A DNA stretch of 46,052 bases from Actinomycetota bacterium (GCA_027730505.1 JAQCGT010000009.1:1-46052); one strand, 5' to 3'. Counted from the first letter of the stretch, positions 28,536 to 37,825 are shown. Program-made: numbers and translations. Notes: generated from the sequence alone by a model not told the origin.

Positions 28536-30299
28536 TCAGGAGTCGAGCAGGCTCACGGGCAGTTCGACGAACCGGGCCCGGAACCACTCACCCAGACTCT
28601 TCGCCTGGGCGTCGGTGCGTGTCGAGGCCGCGACCCCTTCGGAAAGCAGACCGCGCACCACGAAGTTCAGCGAACGGATATTCGCCAGTTCGTAGCGGTC
28701 GACATGGAGCGAGGCCGTTTCGGGCAGGAGTTCCTGCAGGCGCTCAACGGTGAGTGTGTCGCGAAGCCATGCCCACGCCTCGTCACTCCGGGCGAAGATC
28801 CCAAGGTTGGCATCGCCTCCCTTATCGCCGGATCGCGTGCCATAGATGGTGCCGAGCGGAGCAGACCGAGTAGGACCGGACGGCATGACGGCCGCCGGTC
28901 CGGATGTGGGAGTGACCTCGATGTGATCAGCGTCCGTGCCCGGGGTTGCGTCGACCATCACGGTTCGGCCGTCGACATGCACGTACTGCGGTACGAGCTC
29001 GCCGGGCACCAACGCTGGCCGGTAGACGCCATATGGGCTCCCAGCTGACGGCCCGCCCGACAGCGAGTAGAAACCCGGGATGCTCGCCAGAGCGGTCTCG
29101 GTCATCGCGTTGGCGAAGGCTCGACCGACTTTGCGCTCATCACGGTCCTTTACCGAAATCCGCAACTGGGCGGTGGCTGCTTCGTTGGAATCGGGATCGG
29201 CGTGGTCGGTGCGCACAAGTCGCACCTCGCACTGCTCGAAGTCGTCGGGCGAGAACGGGCATGCCGCCCAGAACGCAGCTTCAGCCATCTCGGCTTTGGC
29301 CTCGATGTCGAGGCCGGTGAGGGCGAGCACCATGTCATTGCGATAGCCGCCGAGTTCATTCATTGCGACCTTGAGCGAGCCGGTGGGCGGCTCACCGCGA
29401 ACACCCGAGATGCGCACACGATCGGGCGACACATCGTCGAGTCGAATGGTGTCGAAGCGAGCGATCACGTCCGGGCCGAGATACCGCTCGGAGCCGATCT
29501 CGTAGAGCAGCTGGCTCGTGATCGTGCCCGTCGATACGAGTCCGCCAGTTCCATCGTGCTTGCCGATGACCGACGAGCCGTCACTCGCCACCTCCGCCCA
29601 CGGGAATCCGATGCGTTCACGACCTGGCACCTCGGTGAAGAACGAGTAATTGCCTCCGGTGGCCTGTGCTGAGCACTCGATGACGTGTCCGGCCACGACA
29701 GCACCTGCCAGCGCGTCCCAGTCGTTGCGCGCCCACCCGTGGTGGTGGGCAGCCGGTCCGCAGACGACCGCTGCGTCGGTGACACGTCCCGTCACGACGA
29801 TGTCAGCCCCACCGGCGAGTGCTTCGACGATCCCCCAACACCCGAGGTACGCGTTGGCGGAGATGTACCGGGACACGTCGCCGAGCCCGTTCGTCGGATC
29901 GAATGCAGTGAGGTCTCCACTGTCGGCAAGCGCGACGGCACGGTCCAAGAGATCGTCACCATCGACCCACGCGATCGACGGTGACAAACCGAGTCGATCT
30001 GCCACCTCGTGCAGTGCCTCGGCGCAGCCCGCCGGGTCGAGCCCGCCGGCATTCGACACGACGGTGATGCCCTTGTCGAGGCACGTTCCCATCACCTGTT
30101 CCATCTGAGTCACAAAGGTGCCGGCGAAGCCCCGCCCCGGGTTCTTCGCCCGAATACGGGTGAGGATGAGCATGGTCAGTTCAGCCAGCCAGTCTCCGGT
30201 GAGCACATCGATGGGACCGCCCTCGACCATCTCACGGGCACCGGAGAGGCGGTCGCCGAAGAATCCAGAGCAGTTGGCGATACGGATCGGATCGGCCAT
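28536..30299 (-). CDS. AtuA-family protein (acyclic terpene utilisation, DUF1446 plus AtuA C-terminal domain)
   Basis: A 587-residue protein with two parts. Residues 1-470 are the DUF1446/AtuA domain: 'RIANCSGFFGDR' at the start, 'VVSNAGGLDP' (80-89) and 'ADIVVTGRVTDAAV'. Residues 490-587 are the small AtuA-type ferredoxin-fold domain (LGTIYGTRSGDKGGDANLGI). In Pseudomonas the first gene of the atu cluster for citronellol/geraniol breakdown encodes this family, but its chemistry is not established. The neighbours here, both subunits of an acyl-CoA carboxylase, repeat the Pseudomonas association. One nucleotide separates it from the biotin carboxylase gene. Family assignment is firm; the terpene role is inference. 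Confidence 0.88.
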   Translation of the reverse strand: MADPIRIANCSGFFGDRLSGAREMVEGGPIDVLTGDWLAELTMLILTRIRAKNPGRGFAGTFVTQMEQVMGTCLDKGITVVSNAGGLDPAGCAEALHEVADRLGLSPSIAWVDGDDLLDRAVALADSGDLTAFDPTNGLGDVSRYISANAYLGCWGIVEALAGGADIVVTGRVTDAAVVCGPAAHHHGWARNDWDALAGAVVAGHVIECSAQATGGNYSFFTEVPGRERIGFPWAEVASDGSSVIGKHDGTGGLVSTGTITSQLLYEIGSERYLGPDVIARFDTIRLDDVSPDRVRISGVRGEPPTGSLKVAMNELGGYRNDMVLALTGLDIEAKAEMAEAAFWAACPFSPDDFEQCEVRLVRTDHADPDSNEAATAQLRISVKDRDERKVGRAFANAMTETALASIPGFYSLSGGPSAGSPYGVYRPALVPGELVPQYVHVDGRTVMVDATPGTDADHIEVTPTSGPAAVMPSGPTRSAPLGTIYGTRSGDKGGDANLGIFARSDEAWAWLRDTLTVERLQELLPETASLHVDRYELANIRSLNFVVRGLLSEGVAASTRTDAQAKSLGEWFRARFVELPVSLLDS

Positions 30300-30300
30300 T

Positions 30301-32316
30301 TCAGTTCTCCTCGGTCTCGAGTTCGACCAGCAGGTCGCCCATGTCGACTCGGTCGCCCACGGCGAAGCGCACAGAACCGACTCGGGCAGCCGTCGGGGCC
30401 GTGATCTGGTGCTCCATCTTCATCGCCTCGATCACCATCAGAACCTGATCGGCGGTGACCTCATCACCGTCGACGACCCGGACATCGATAACGGTGCCAG
30501 GCAGCGGTGCGATGGGCCCGGCACCGACCATCTCGGAATCGTGATCGACGAAACGCGGCGTCTCGATCCATTCGGTGCGCCCGAACGGACTCGCCACCCG
30601 CCACCGGCCGATTCCCGCTGAGGTGGCGGTTACTGCGATCCGGGTGCCATTCACCTCGACGGCGCCATCGTGTTCGATGACGGTCAGGGGTTCACGACTG
30701 TCAACGGGCAGGGCGCCATCCGCTTCTGGCTCCGGCCACGGGCCAATTCGAAACACCCATCTCCGGTCTCCCCTAGCCTCGTATTCAACGCGATGTTCGA
30801 TTGCCTCGGCCCCCGCTGTCTCGGTGAATGCAACACGCTGGCCTCGGGTGCGCAGATTGCGCCAACCTGCAGGAGCAAAGCTCCAGTGACGATCGGCTGC
30901 ACGATTCGCAGCCGTTCGAGCGAGGGCGACCGCCACGAGATGGGCGTCGAGCACAGCGCCATCGGGACGGTCGCCGACCAGTACCTCCCAATGCCGGTCT
31001 AGGTAGCCGGTGTCGACACCGCCGTTCGCGAACTCGTCTTCAGCACAGATCGCCACCAAGGCGTCAGCGTCGGTCCGCACGCCAGCGATGCTCGCTCGCC
31101 GCATCGCGTCGATCGCAACGGCTAGGGCGCTCGCCCGGTCGGGGGCGTGAGCGATCACCTTGGCTAGCAGCGAGTCGTAGTCGGTGGTGACCTGACTCCC
31201 CACGGCAACGCCGGCATCGACGCGAACAGACGACGGGAATTCAAACGCTTCGATGACCCCGGTGGATGGCATCCATCCAGCGGCGGGGTCTTCAGCGACG
31301 ACACGCAACTCGATGGCGTGGCCTCGGACCTCGACGTCGTCTTGGGTGATCGGCAACGGGTGACCGGCTGCGACGGTGAGTTGCAGTTCGACCAGGTCGA
31401 CACCGGTCACGGCCTCGGTCACCGGGTGCTCGACCTGAAGGCGTGTGTTGACCTCGAGGAAGGTGATCGTTCCGCCGTCACCGACGAGAAACTCGACCGT
31501 GCCAGCACCGCGGTAGTTCACATGGCTGGCGAGCGCCACTGCACCCTCGTGCAGCGTTGAGCGGATCTCATCGCCCAGTCCGGGCGCTGGGGACTCCTCG
31601 ATCACCTTCTGATTGCGACGTTGCACTGAACAGTCGCGTTCGCCAAGGTGAATCACGCCTCCCCGGCCGTCGCCCACAATCTGCACTTCAACATGACGGC
31701 CACGTTCGATGTACGGCTCGATGAACACAGTCGGATCGCCGAACGCTGCCTTGGCCTCGCGCGCGGCAGCGGTGATCGCGTCAGCAAGTTCGCCGGTTGA
31801 CCGAACGATGCGCATCCCTCGACCACCACCACCCGCCGCGGCTTTCACCAACGCTGGCATCGGGATGCCGTCGGGCAGCGGGGCGTCGGGTGCCACCTCA
31901 TAGATCTCTGTCGTGGGCACGCCCGCAGCAACGGCAGTGCGTTTTGCAGCGATCTTGTCACCGAGAAGCGAGATCTGTTCGGGCGTCGGACCCACCCAGA
32001 TCAACCCAGCTGCCTCGATGCTTCGGGCCGCTTCGACGTTCTCGGCCAAGAAGCCGTAGCCGGGATGCACTGCGTCGCAACCCGTCGACAGAGCGGCATC
32101 GACGATGGCGTCGATACGCAGATAACTGTCCGCTGGGGTCGAACCGCCAAGCGCCACGGCGAGATCCATGTCGATGAGATGGGCGCCATCGCGATCGGCG
32201 TCGGAGTACACGCCGACGGTGACGATGCCGAGGCGACGGGCCGTGCGAGCGATGCGAGCAGCGATCTCACCGCGATTGGCGATGAGGAGACGCCGGATGG
32301 GAGTTGTTGTGTTCAT
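30301..32316 (-). CDS. Acyl-CoA carboxylase alpha subunit (biotin carboxylase + BCCP)
   Basis: A 671-residue biotin-dependent subunit. Residues 1-450 form the biotin carboxylase: 'RRLLIANRGEIAARI' at the start, the glycine-rich ATP loop AAAGGGGRGMR, 'QRRNQKVIEESPAP' and 'EVNTRLQVEHPVTE'. A variable linker with a BT-like domain follows (about 460-590). The C-terminus is a biotinyl domain with Lys633 in VIEAMKMEH. It carboxylates biotin with bicarbonate and ATP for the partner transferase. The domain plan equals methylcrotonyl- and geranyl-CoA carboxylase alpha subunits. ATG at 32316 is 1 nt after the partner's stop (TGAGATG); a start 11 codons upstream is rejected as overlapping. Confidence 0.95.
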   Translation of the reverse strand: MNTTTPIRRLLIANRGEIAARIARTARRLGIVTVGVYSDADRDGAHLIDMDLAVALGGSTPADSYLRIDAIVDAALSTGCDAVHPGYGFLAENVEAARSIEAAGLIWVGPTPEQISLLGDKIAAKRTAVAAGVPTTEIYEVAPDAPLPDGIPMPALVKAAAGGGGRGMRIVRSTGELADAITAAAREAKAAFGDPTVFIEPYIERGRHVEVQIVGDGRGGVIHLGERDCSVQRRNQKVIEESPAPGLGDEIRSTLHEGAVALASHVNYRGAGTVEFLVGDGGTITFLEVNTRLQVEHPVTEAVTGVDLVELQLTVAAGHPLPITQDDVEVRGHAIELRVVAEDPAAGWMPSTGVIEAFEFPSSVRVDAGVAVGSQVTTDYDSLLAKVIAHAPDRASALAVAIDAMRRASIAGVRTDADALVAICAEDEFANGGVDTGYLDRHWEVLVGDRPDGAVLDAHLVAVALARTAANRAADRHWSFAPAGWRNLRTRGQRVAFTETAGAEAIEHRVEYEARGDRRWVFRIGPWPEPEADGALPVDSREPLTVIEHDGAVEVNGTRIAVTATSAGIGRWRVASPFGRTEWIETPRFVDHDSEMVGAGPIAPLPGTVIDVRVVDGDEVTADQVLMVIEAMKMEHQITAPTAARVGSVRFAVGDRVDMGDLLVELETEEN

Positions 32317-32317
32317 C

Positions 32318-33952
32318 TCAGTGCCTCCAGACGCCGTACTCGGTGGCACCGGCGATCTCGTTGGTGTGGATCACCGACAGCGCCATACCGAGCACGTTTC
32401 GGGTGTCGTTGGGGTGGATGATGCCGTCATCCCAGATGCGTCCCGTGGCGTACAGCGCCGAGCTCTCACTCTCGATCTGCGCTTCGAGTGCCTCCTTCTT
32501 GGCGTTGAGGTCGTTCTCATCGACCTCGATCCCACGTCCGGCCGCTGCGTTGCGGGCCACGATGTCCATCACGCCGGCCAGTTGTCGGCCGCCCATGACC
32601 GCGATCTTGTGGTTCGGCCAGGTGAAGACGAATCGGGGGTCGTATGCGCGGCCAGCCATGCCGTAGTTACCAGCGCCGTAGGAGGCCCCGACCATGAGCA
32701 CGACGTGCGGCACAGTCGAGTTCGAGACAGCGTTGATCAACTTCGCGCCGTTGCGGATGATGCCCCCGCGTTCGGCCTGTGAGCCGACCATGAAGCCAGT
32801 GATGTTATGGAGGAACACGAGTGGCGTGTTCGAGCGGTTGCACAGTTGGATGAATTGGGCGGCTTTGGCCGACTCCTCGGAGAACAGGATCCCGTTGTTG
32901 CCGATGAAGCCGACCGGGAAGCCCTGCACCGATCCCCAGCCGCACACGATCTTGTCGCCATAGAGCGGCTTGAACTCCTCGAAGCGGCTGCCGTCGAGCA
33001 CTCGTGCGTACACCTCGCGGATGTCGAAGGGCACACGGACGTCCGCCGAGGCACATCCGATTAACTCGTCCACCGGATACAGCGGCTCGTCCGCAGGCTC
33101 GCTCGGGCCTGGGCCGAGCTTGCTCCAGCGGAGATGGGCCACGATCTCACGGGCGATGCGCAGCGCATCCATCTCGTCGACGGCGAGATAGTCACTGAGG
33201 CCGCTCACCCGTGAGTGCATCTCGGCGCCGCCGAGTGACTCCTCGTCGATGATCTCGTCGATCGCCATCTTCACAAGCGGCGGCCCACCGAGGTAGGCCG
33301 TACCGCGGCCCTTCACGAAGATCGTGTAGTCGCTCATGCCCGGGGTGTACGCACCACCGGCCGTCGCCGGTCCGAATCCGAGGGTGATCGTCGGGATGCC
33401 CATACGCGACAGGCGTGTCTGGTTCTTGAAGCTCGCGCCACCTCGCACGAAGATGTCCGCCTGGTGCGGGAGATCGGCGCCGGCTGATTCATTGAGCGTG
33501 ATCCACGGCAGACGGTTCTCGCGGACGATCTCGGCGAACCGTGCGCTCTTCTCTACGGTGCGCGGGTTGGAGGACCCGCCGCGATACGTCATGTCGGTGG
33601 CGCTGATCGCCACTTCGGTTCCCTCGACGACGCCGATACCGCACACGGTGCCCGCCCCGATGGGGAACTCGCTCCCCCAACCAGCCAGTGGGCTGATCTC
33701 GAGGAACGGGGTGTCGGGATCGACGAGTTGCTCGATGCGTTCCCGCGCCAGCATCTTGCCGCGTTGGCGATGCCGGTCGACGTAGCGCTGGCCGCCGATG
33801 GTCTCGACCTTGTCGAGTTCGTCAGCGACCTGTTGCCACAGTTCTTCCATGGCGGTGCGATTGGCGAGGTACTCGGGGCTGCGGGTGTCGAGCCGTGACC
33901 GGATCACCGATCGGGCTCGAACCGCTGCGCCCCCTGCAGCATGGTTCGACAC
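32318..33952 (-). CDS. Acyl-CoA carboxylase beta subunit (carboxyltransferase)
   Basis: A 544-residue carboxyltransferase of the crotonase-like fold that moves CO2 from biotin to an acyl-CoA. The N-terminal '[15 protein letters not shown]', the central '[17 protein letters not shown]' and the C-terminal '[19 protein letters not shown]' give the oxyanion loops and the family. The stretch after '[14 protein letters not shown]' differs from what I recall of classical methylcrotonyl-CoA carboxylases, so another acyl-CoA is possible. The GTG at 33952 is chosen because TTGACT-N18-TAGCGT ends 8 nt upstream. A second GTG at 33907 would give a shorter protein starting 'MIRSRLDT'. It is the first gene of an eight-gene operon ending at 24406. 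Confidence 0.93.
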   Translation of the reverse strand: MSNHAAGGAAVRARSVIRSRLDTRSPEYLANRTAMEELWQQVADELDKVETIGGQRYVDRHRQRGKMLARERIEQLVDPDTPFLEISPLAGWGSEFPIGAGTVCGIGVVEGTEVAISATDMTYRGGSSNPRTVEKSARFAEIVRENRLPWITLNESAGADLPHQADIFVRGGASFKNQTRLSRMGIPTITLGFGPATAGGAYTPGMSDYTIFVKGRGTAYLGGPPLVKMAIDEIIDEESLGGAEMHSRVSGLSDYLAVDEMDALRIAREIVAHLRWSKLGPGPSEPADEPLYPVDELIGCASADVRVPFDIREVYARVLDGSRFEEFKPLYGDKIVCGWGSVQGFPVGFIGNNGILFSEESAKAAQFIQLCNRSNTPLVFLHNITGFMVGSQAERGGIIRNGAKLINAVSNSTVPHVVLMVGASYGAGNYGMAGRAYDPRFVFTWPNHKIAVMGGRQLAGVMDIVARNAAAGRGIEVDENDLNAKKEALEAQIESESSALYATGRIWDDGIIHPNDTRNVLGMALSVIHTNEIAGATEYGVWRH

Positions 33953-33960
33953 AATTCGTG

Positions 33961-33990
33961 ACGCTAGGTCGTGGTACCGTTCGCAGTCAA
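33961..33990 (-). promoter_or_regulatory. Promoter of the acyl-CoA carboxylase operon
   Basis: On the minus strand TTGACT (33990-33985), one base from the -35 consensus, is 18 bp from TAGCGT (33966-33961), which is 8 nt from the GTG start. One GGTACC palindrome lies inside the spacer and the other just upstream of the -35, so a bound repressor would block RNA polymerase. Confidence 0.6.
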
Positions 33991-33999
33991 CTGGTACCG
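33972..33999. promoter_or_regulatory. Paired GGTACC operator in the carboxylase/TIGR03084 divergent promoter
   Basis: TGGTACCG occurs at 33972-33979 and again at 33992-33999, exactly 20 bp apart. Each copy centres on the palindrome GGTACC. The same pair with the same spacing is found at the tetR promoter (37814-37841). Binding by the TetR protein is inferred from this coincidence. Confidence 0.6.
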
Positions 34000-34019
34000 C
34001 ACGCACACGGGGGTCACAG

Positions 34020-34829
34020 ATGCAGGTTCGAGAGGTGCTCGACGATCTCATCGCCGAACAGGATGAGTTGGACTCGATTCTCGCTGGGGTTGACGACACA
34101 GCATGGTCGTTGCCGACCCCGAGCTCCGGCTGGACGGTCGCCGACCAGATCGCCCATCTGACCTATTTCGATGCGACCGCAGCGCTCGCCATTCGCGATC
34201 CCGACGGGTTTCGCACCCATCGTGACGAACTCGTGGCGGCCATGGCCGATCCGGTGGCTGTTGACGCCCTGATCATGGGACCGCTGCGAACGCTGACACC
34301 CGATGGTCTGCTGAGCGAGTGGCGCGCCAATCGCTCAGCACTAGCCGCCGCAGGCCGCACACTCGCCGATGACGCCCGGGTGGAGTGGTATGGCCCATCG
34401 ATGGGGGCGCGTTCGTTTCTCACCGCACGGCTCATGGAGGCGTGGGCCCATGGCCAGGACATCGTCGACACGCTCGATGCTGGGCGCTCCCCGACCGACC
34501 GTCTTCGACACATTGCACAACTCGGCGTGATCACCCGGGGATGGAGTTATGTGAATCGCGGGCTCGAGGTGCCTGAGGGGTCGGTGGCGGTTCGCCTGAT
34601 GGCTCCCTCCGGAGCGGAGTGGGCCTGGGCCCCCGATGATGCTTCGGCCGCCGTGTCTGGGCCGGCAGTCGACTTCTGTCTCGTCGTCACCCAGCGGCGA
34701 CATGTCGATGACACCCGACTCGTCATCGATGGCGACATCGCCCGAGACTGGATGCTCCATGCCCAGGCTTTCGCCGGCGGAGCCACCGACGGCCCGGTCG
34801 CCGGCAGCTTCGACAAAGAGGTGAACTGA
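34020..34829 (+). CDS. TIGR03084 family (DinB/maleylpyruvate isomerase-like) metal-binding protein
   Basis: A 269-residue protein. Residues 1-165 are a DinB-like four-helix bundle: 'LDDLIAEQDELDSILAGVDD' at the start (positions 7-26), SSGWTVADQIAHLTYFD with His46, and LMEAWAHGQDIVDTL with His144, the likely metal ligands. The rest is the C-terminal domain of this family. Relatives include mycothiol-dependent maleylpyruvate isomerase, but a TIGR03084 reaction is not established to my knowledge. The ATG has GGGGG 6 nt upstream; a longer frame would overlap the divergent gene and is rejected. The stop overlaps the next ATG (TGATG). Confidence 0.85.
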   Translation: MQVREVLDDLIAEQDELDSILAGVDDTAWSLPTPSSGWTVADQIAHLTYFDATAALAIRDPDGFRTHRDELVAAMADPVAVDALIMGPLRTLTPDGLLSEWRANRSALAAAGRTLADDARVEWYGPSMGARSFLTARLMEAWAHGQDIVDTLDAGRSPTDRLRHIAQLGVITRGWSYVNRGLEVPEGSVAVRLMAPSGAEWAWAPDDASAAVSGPAVDFCLVVTQRRHVDDTRLVIDGDIARDWMLHAQAFAGGATDGPVAGSFDKEVN

Positions 34830-36076
34830 TGGACTTCGATATGCCGGCCGAGGATGACCCTCGGCGCATCGAGATCCGCGAATGGCTTGCCGCCAATCCA
34901 GATCCAGATTCGGCCACGCTGCACGACGCCGGCCTGATCGTCCCCCATTGGCCACGCCCGTGGGGTCTCGAGGCCGACCCGATGCATCAACTGATCATCG
35001 ATGAGGAGATGCGTCGAGCCGGGGTGACCCGATCGGCAGCGTCCACCAACGCAATCGGTGTCGGTTGGGCGGCACCGACAATTCTCCTCGCCGGGAGTGA
35101 TTGGCAGAGGGAGCGATTCCTGCCGCCGATCTTCCGTGGTGAGGAAATCTGGTGTCAGTTGTTCTCTGAACCCGACTCGGGCTCTGACCTCGCCAGCCTC
35201 TCGACCCGAGCCGTCCGTGATGGCGACGAGTACGTCATCAATGGTTCGAAGATCTGGTCGAGCGGAGCCCATCACTCCCAGTACGGCATCCTGATCGCCC
35301 GGACCGATCCCGATGTACCGAAGCACAAAGGCATCTCGTATTTCATCGTTCCGATGGACACACCGGGCATCACGCTCTCGCCGATCATCGACATGACGAC
35401 CGCCCACTCGTTCAACCAGACGTTCTTCGACGACGTCCGGCTCCCGGCGAAGTATCTCGTCGGCGCCGAGGGCGACGGCTGGAGACTGGCAAAAGTCACT
35501 CTTGCCAACGAGCGCGTTTCGCTGTCGTCATCCGGATCGCTGTGGGGTAGCGGACCGTCAGCCCACGACCTCATCGAGCTCGTCCGACACCGCGGCGGAG
35601 AGGCCGATCCGGTCATGCGGCAGCGGGTAGCCGAGCTCCACATCGAGGCCGAGGTGCTGCGGCTCAATCGACTGCGAACGCTGTCGGCGCGGCTCAACGG
35701 CCGAACACCGGGGGCGGAGGCGTCGGTCCAGAAGATCATGGGCGACGAACATGGCCAGCACGTGATGGAACTCGCCAAAGATCTCGTCGGCTCCGACGGC
35801 ATGCTCACTGGTTCCGGCCCTGCCGGTCCGATACCGAGGCGAGCCCAGACGGGTGCCACCGAGGTGAACTTCGCTCGAGGCACGGGCAGCCAGTATCCCG
35901 AGGTCGACCCGCTCTGGCATTACGGCTGGTTGTTCGCCCCGGCACTCACCCTCGGCGGTGGCACCTTCGCCGTCCAGCGCAACATCGTCGCCGAGCTCGT
36001 GCTCGGACTACCCCGCGACATTCACGGCGACGCCGGAATGACGTGGGCAGAATCTCGTACCCGGAAGGAGAGCTGA
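34829..36076 (+). CDS. Acyl-CoA dehydrogenase family protein, canonical Glu missing
   Basis: A 415-residue FAD flavoprotein that should introduce an alpha-beta double bond into an acyl-CoA. The family patterns are 'CQLFSEPDSGSDLASL', 'INGSKIWSSGAHHSQYGILIART' (near residue 135) and the C-terminal 'VQRNIVAELVLGLPRD'. The base usually supplied by the Glu of 'YEGT' is absent: the segment reads LGGGTFAVQRN with Gly377 at that place. Several actinobacterial FadE proteins share this feature and place the Glu elsewhere. Both ends are coupled by TGATG overlaps. It fits a dehydrogenase step before carboxylation, analogous to AtuD. Confidence 0.9.
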   Translation: MDFDMPAEDDPRRIEIREWLAANPDPDSATLHDAGLIVPHWPRPWGLEADPMHQLIIDEEMRRAGVTRSAASTNAIGVGWAAPTILLAGSDWQRERFLPPIFRGEEIWCQLFSEPDSGSDLASLSTRAVRDGDEYVINGSKIWSSGAHHSQYGILIARTDPDVPKHKGISYFIVPMDTPGITLSPIIDMTTAHSFNQTFFDDVRLPAKYLVGAEGDGWRLAKVTLANERVSLSSSGSLWGSGPSAHDLIELVRHRGGEADPVMRQRVAELHIEAEVLRLNRLRTLSARLNGRTPGAEASVQKIMGDEHGQHVMELAKDLVGSDGMLTGSGPAGPIPRRAQTGATEVNFARGTGSQYPEVDPLWHYGWLFAPALTLGGGTFAVQRNIVAELVLGLPRDIHGDAGMTWAESRTRKES

Positions 36077-37221
36077 TGAAGACTCGTGTGACCGACATGT
36101 TGGGGATCGACATCCCCATCCTCGCGTTCAGCCACTGCCGTGATGTGGTGGCGGCCGTCACCAAGGCGGGCGGCCTCGGGGTGCTCGGCGCAGCCGGACA
36201 CTCCGACCGTCAACTCGAGATCGACCTCGGCTGGATCGAAGAGCAGGTGGGTGACCTTCCCTATGGCGTCGACCTGATCGTGCCAGCCAAGTACACGGGG
36301 TCAGATCAGGGCGGCATGACCGTTGGCGAACTCACAGCCCTCATTCCCGACGGGCACCGGACGTTCCTCGATGGGCTCCTCGATCAATACGGCGTGCCGC
36401 CGCTCGACACCGATGAGCGCAGCGATCGTGGTCTGGGCTCGGAGTCACGCTCGGCTCCGCTCACCGCTGACCGGGCCGCACCACAGCTCGAAATCACTCT
36501 TGCTCACCGCGCTGCGCTCGTGGTCAATGCGCTCGGTCCGCCGCCGGCGCACATGCTCGACAGCGTGCACGCAGCCGGACGGCTCGTCGGCGCGCTGGCT
36601 GGCAAGGCACAGCACGCCGAGCGTCATGTGGCCGCCGGCGTCGACATGGTGATCGCTCAGGGGTCAGAAGCTGGTGGCCACACCGGCGAGATCGGCACCA
36701 TGGTGCTCATCCCCGAGGTCGTCGATGCTGTCGGCGACAAGGTGCCGGTGCTCGGTGCGGGCGGTATCGGACGTGGGCGCCAGATGGCTGCATCGATGGC
36801 GCTCGGAGCAGAGGGTGTGTGGTGCGGATCGGTGTGGCTCACCACCGAGGAGGCCGAGACGCATCCGACGGTGAAGGAGAAGTTCCTCGCCGCCACGTCA
36901 TCGGACACATTGCGCTCACGGTCTCGCACGGGCAAGCCGGCCCGCCAGTTGCGCACCCCGTGGACCGATGCGTGGGAGGACCCGGCCAACCCCCGGCCTC
37001 TCGCCATGCCACTCCAGCCGATGCTCGTCGACGAGGCCATCAGGCGTATCGACCGGGCCGCGCATGACACCTCGTCGGGGGCGGCACAATTGGCGAACTA
37101 CTTCGTCGGACAGATCGTCGGGACGATGAATGTCTCGAAGCCAGCGGCGCGGGTCGTCTACGAAATGGTCGAAGAGTTCATCGAATCAGTGCAGCGTCTC
37201 GACTCGCTCATGAACGACTGA
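36076..37221 (+). CDS. Nitronate monooxygenase-like flavoprotein
   Basis: A 381-residue TIM-barrel FMN protein of the 2-nitropropane dioxygenase/nitronate monooxygenase family. FMN-binding parts are 'KAGGLGVLGAAGH' (30-42), 'AQGSEAGGHTGEIGTMVLI' (194-212, with His202 in the catalytic place) and 'VLGAGGIGRGRQMAASMALGAEGVWCG' (225 on). Many members in acyl-CoA operons probably do not act on nitronates; some are enoyl reductases or oxidases. The ATG at 36076 is in a TGATG overlap with the dehydrogenase and has GGAGAG upstream; a start 11 codons earlier is rejected. Its end overlaps the convergent tetR by 14 bp. Confidence 0.88.
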   Translation: MKTRVTDMLGIDIPILAFSHCRDVVAAVTKAGGLGVLGAAGHSDRQLEIDLGWIEEQVGDLPYGVDLIVPAKYTGSDQGGMTVGELTALIPDGHRTFLDGLLDQYGVPPLDTDERSDRGLGSESRSAPLTADRAAPQLEITLAHRAALVVNALGPPPAHMLDSVHAAGRLVGALAGKAQHAERHVAAGVDMVIAQGSEAGGHTGEIGTMVLIPEVVDAVGDKVPVLGAGGIGRGRQMAASMALGAEGVWCGSVWLTTEEAETHPTVKEKFLAATSSDTLRSRSRTGKPARQLRTPWTDAWEDPANPRPLAMPLQPMLVDEAIRRIDRAAHDTSSGAAQLANYFVGQIVGTMNVSKPAARVVYEMVEEFIESVQRLDSLMND

Positions 37222-37825
37222 TTGCGTCAATCACGAGATCGAGCATCTCGCCAACGGGGTCACCGGCGGCGATCTCGACCTGGTTGAAATAGAGTCCGGA
37301 GCCGGCAAGCACGCCGGCCACGACGGCGGGTGAGACCTGGCGGAACTCACCGCCCTTGATGCCGGCAACGACGAGGTCCTCGGTCACCGCCATCACGTAG
37401 CGGAAGTGACGATCGAAGAGTCGACGGGCTGCGGGTTCGTCGGCGAGGTCATCGGCGAACGCCTGCGAGAGTCGCTGCAGTTCGACCCCTCCGAGAAAGT
37501 ACGCCCGAATGCGCTCCGCAAAGGTCGCTTGTTCTCCGATCGCGTCGAGCGCTGTACGCCCCACACGGTGCAGGAATCGGTCGAGAACCACCAGCACCAG
37601 TTCATCCTTTGATGGTGCGATCTCATAGAGCGTGCGCCTCGAGCAGCCCACGCTGGCAGCCAGTTCGCGAACGCTGATACCGGCGAAGCCCTCATCCAGA
37701 AAGTGCCGTTCGAGCGCGTCGAGTACCTCGCGGTGGCGAGGACCGAGACGCTCTTCAGCTCGTTGGCTGAGCAACGGCCGCGGCATGACGGCACGAGCGG
37801 TCGGACGGTCGAGCGGTACCGGCAC
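37208..37825 (-). CDS. TetR family transcriptional regulator
   Basis: A 205-residue regulator. The N-terminal DNA-binding bundle is seen at residues 28-80, with the helix-turn-helix at about 51-71 (SVRELAASVGCSRRTLYEI). The remainder is a ligand/dimer domain. The GTG at 37825 is supported by TACCGT 7 nt upstream; a shorter start (ATG at 37786) is possible. Two GGTACC palindromes, 20 bp apart, lie over the -10 and over codons 2-4, suggesting autorepression. The same pair stands in the promoter 3.8 kb away that drives the carboxylase operon and the TIGR03084 operon. By analogy with AtuR of Pseudomonas (also TetR), the ligand may be a pathway acyl-CoA. Confidence 0.92.
   Translation of the reverse strand: MPVPLDRPTARAVMPRPLLSQRAEERLGPRHREVLDALERHFLDEGFAGISVRELAASVGCSRRTLYEIAPSKDELVLVVLDRFLHRVGRTALDAIGEQATFAERIRAYFLGGVELQRLSQAFADDLADEPAARRLFDRHFRYVMAVTEDLVVAGIKGGEFRQVSPAVVAGVLAGSGLYFNQVEIAAGDPVGEMLDLVIDAISRS

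Noticed and set aside
32318-34099. Longest possible frame of the carboxyltransferase (593 codons)
   Set aside because: The first 49 codons would cover the divergent promoter and overlap the TIGR03084 gene; the sequence there has no homologue-like pattern.
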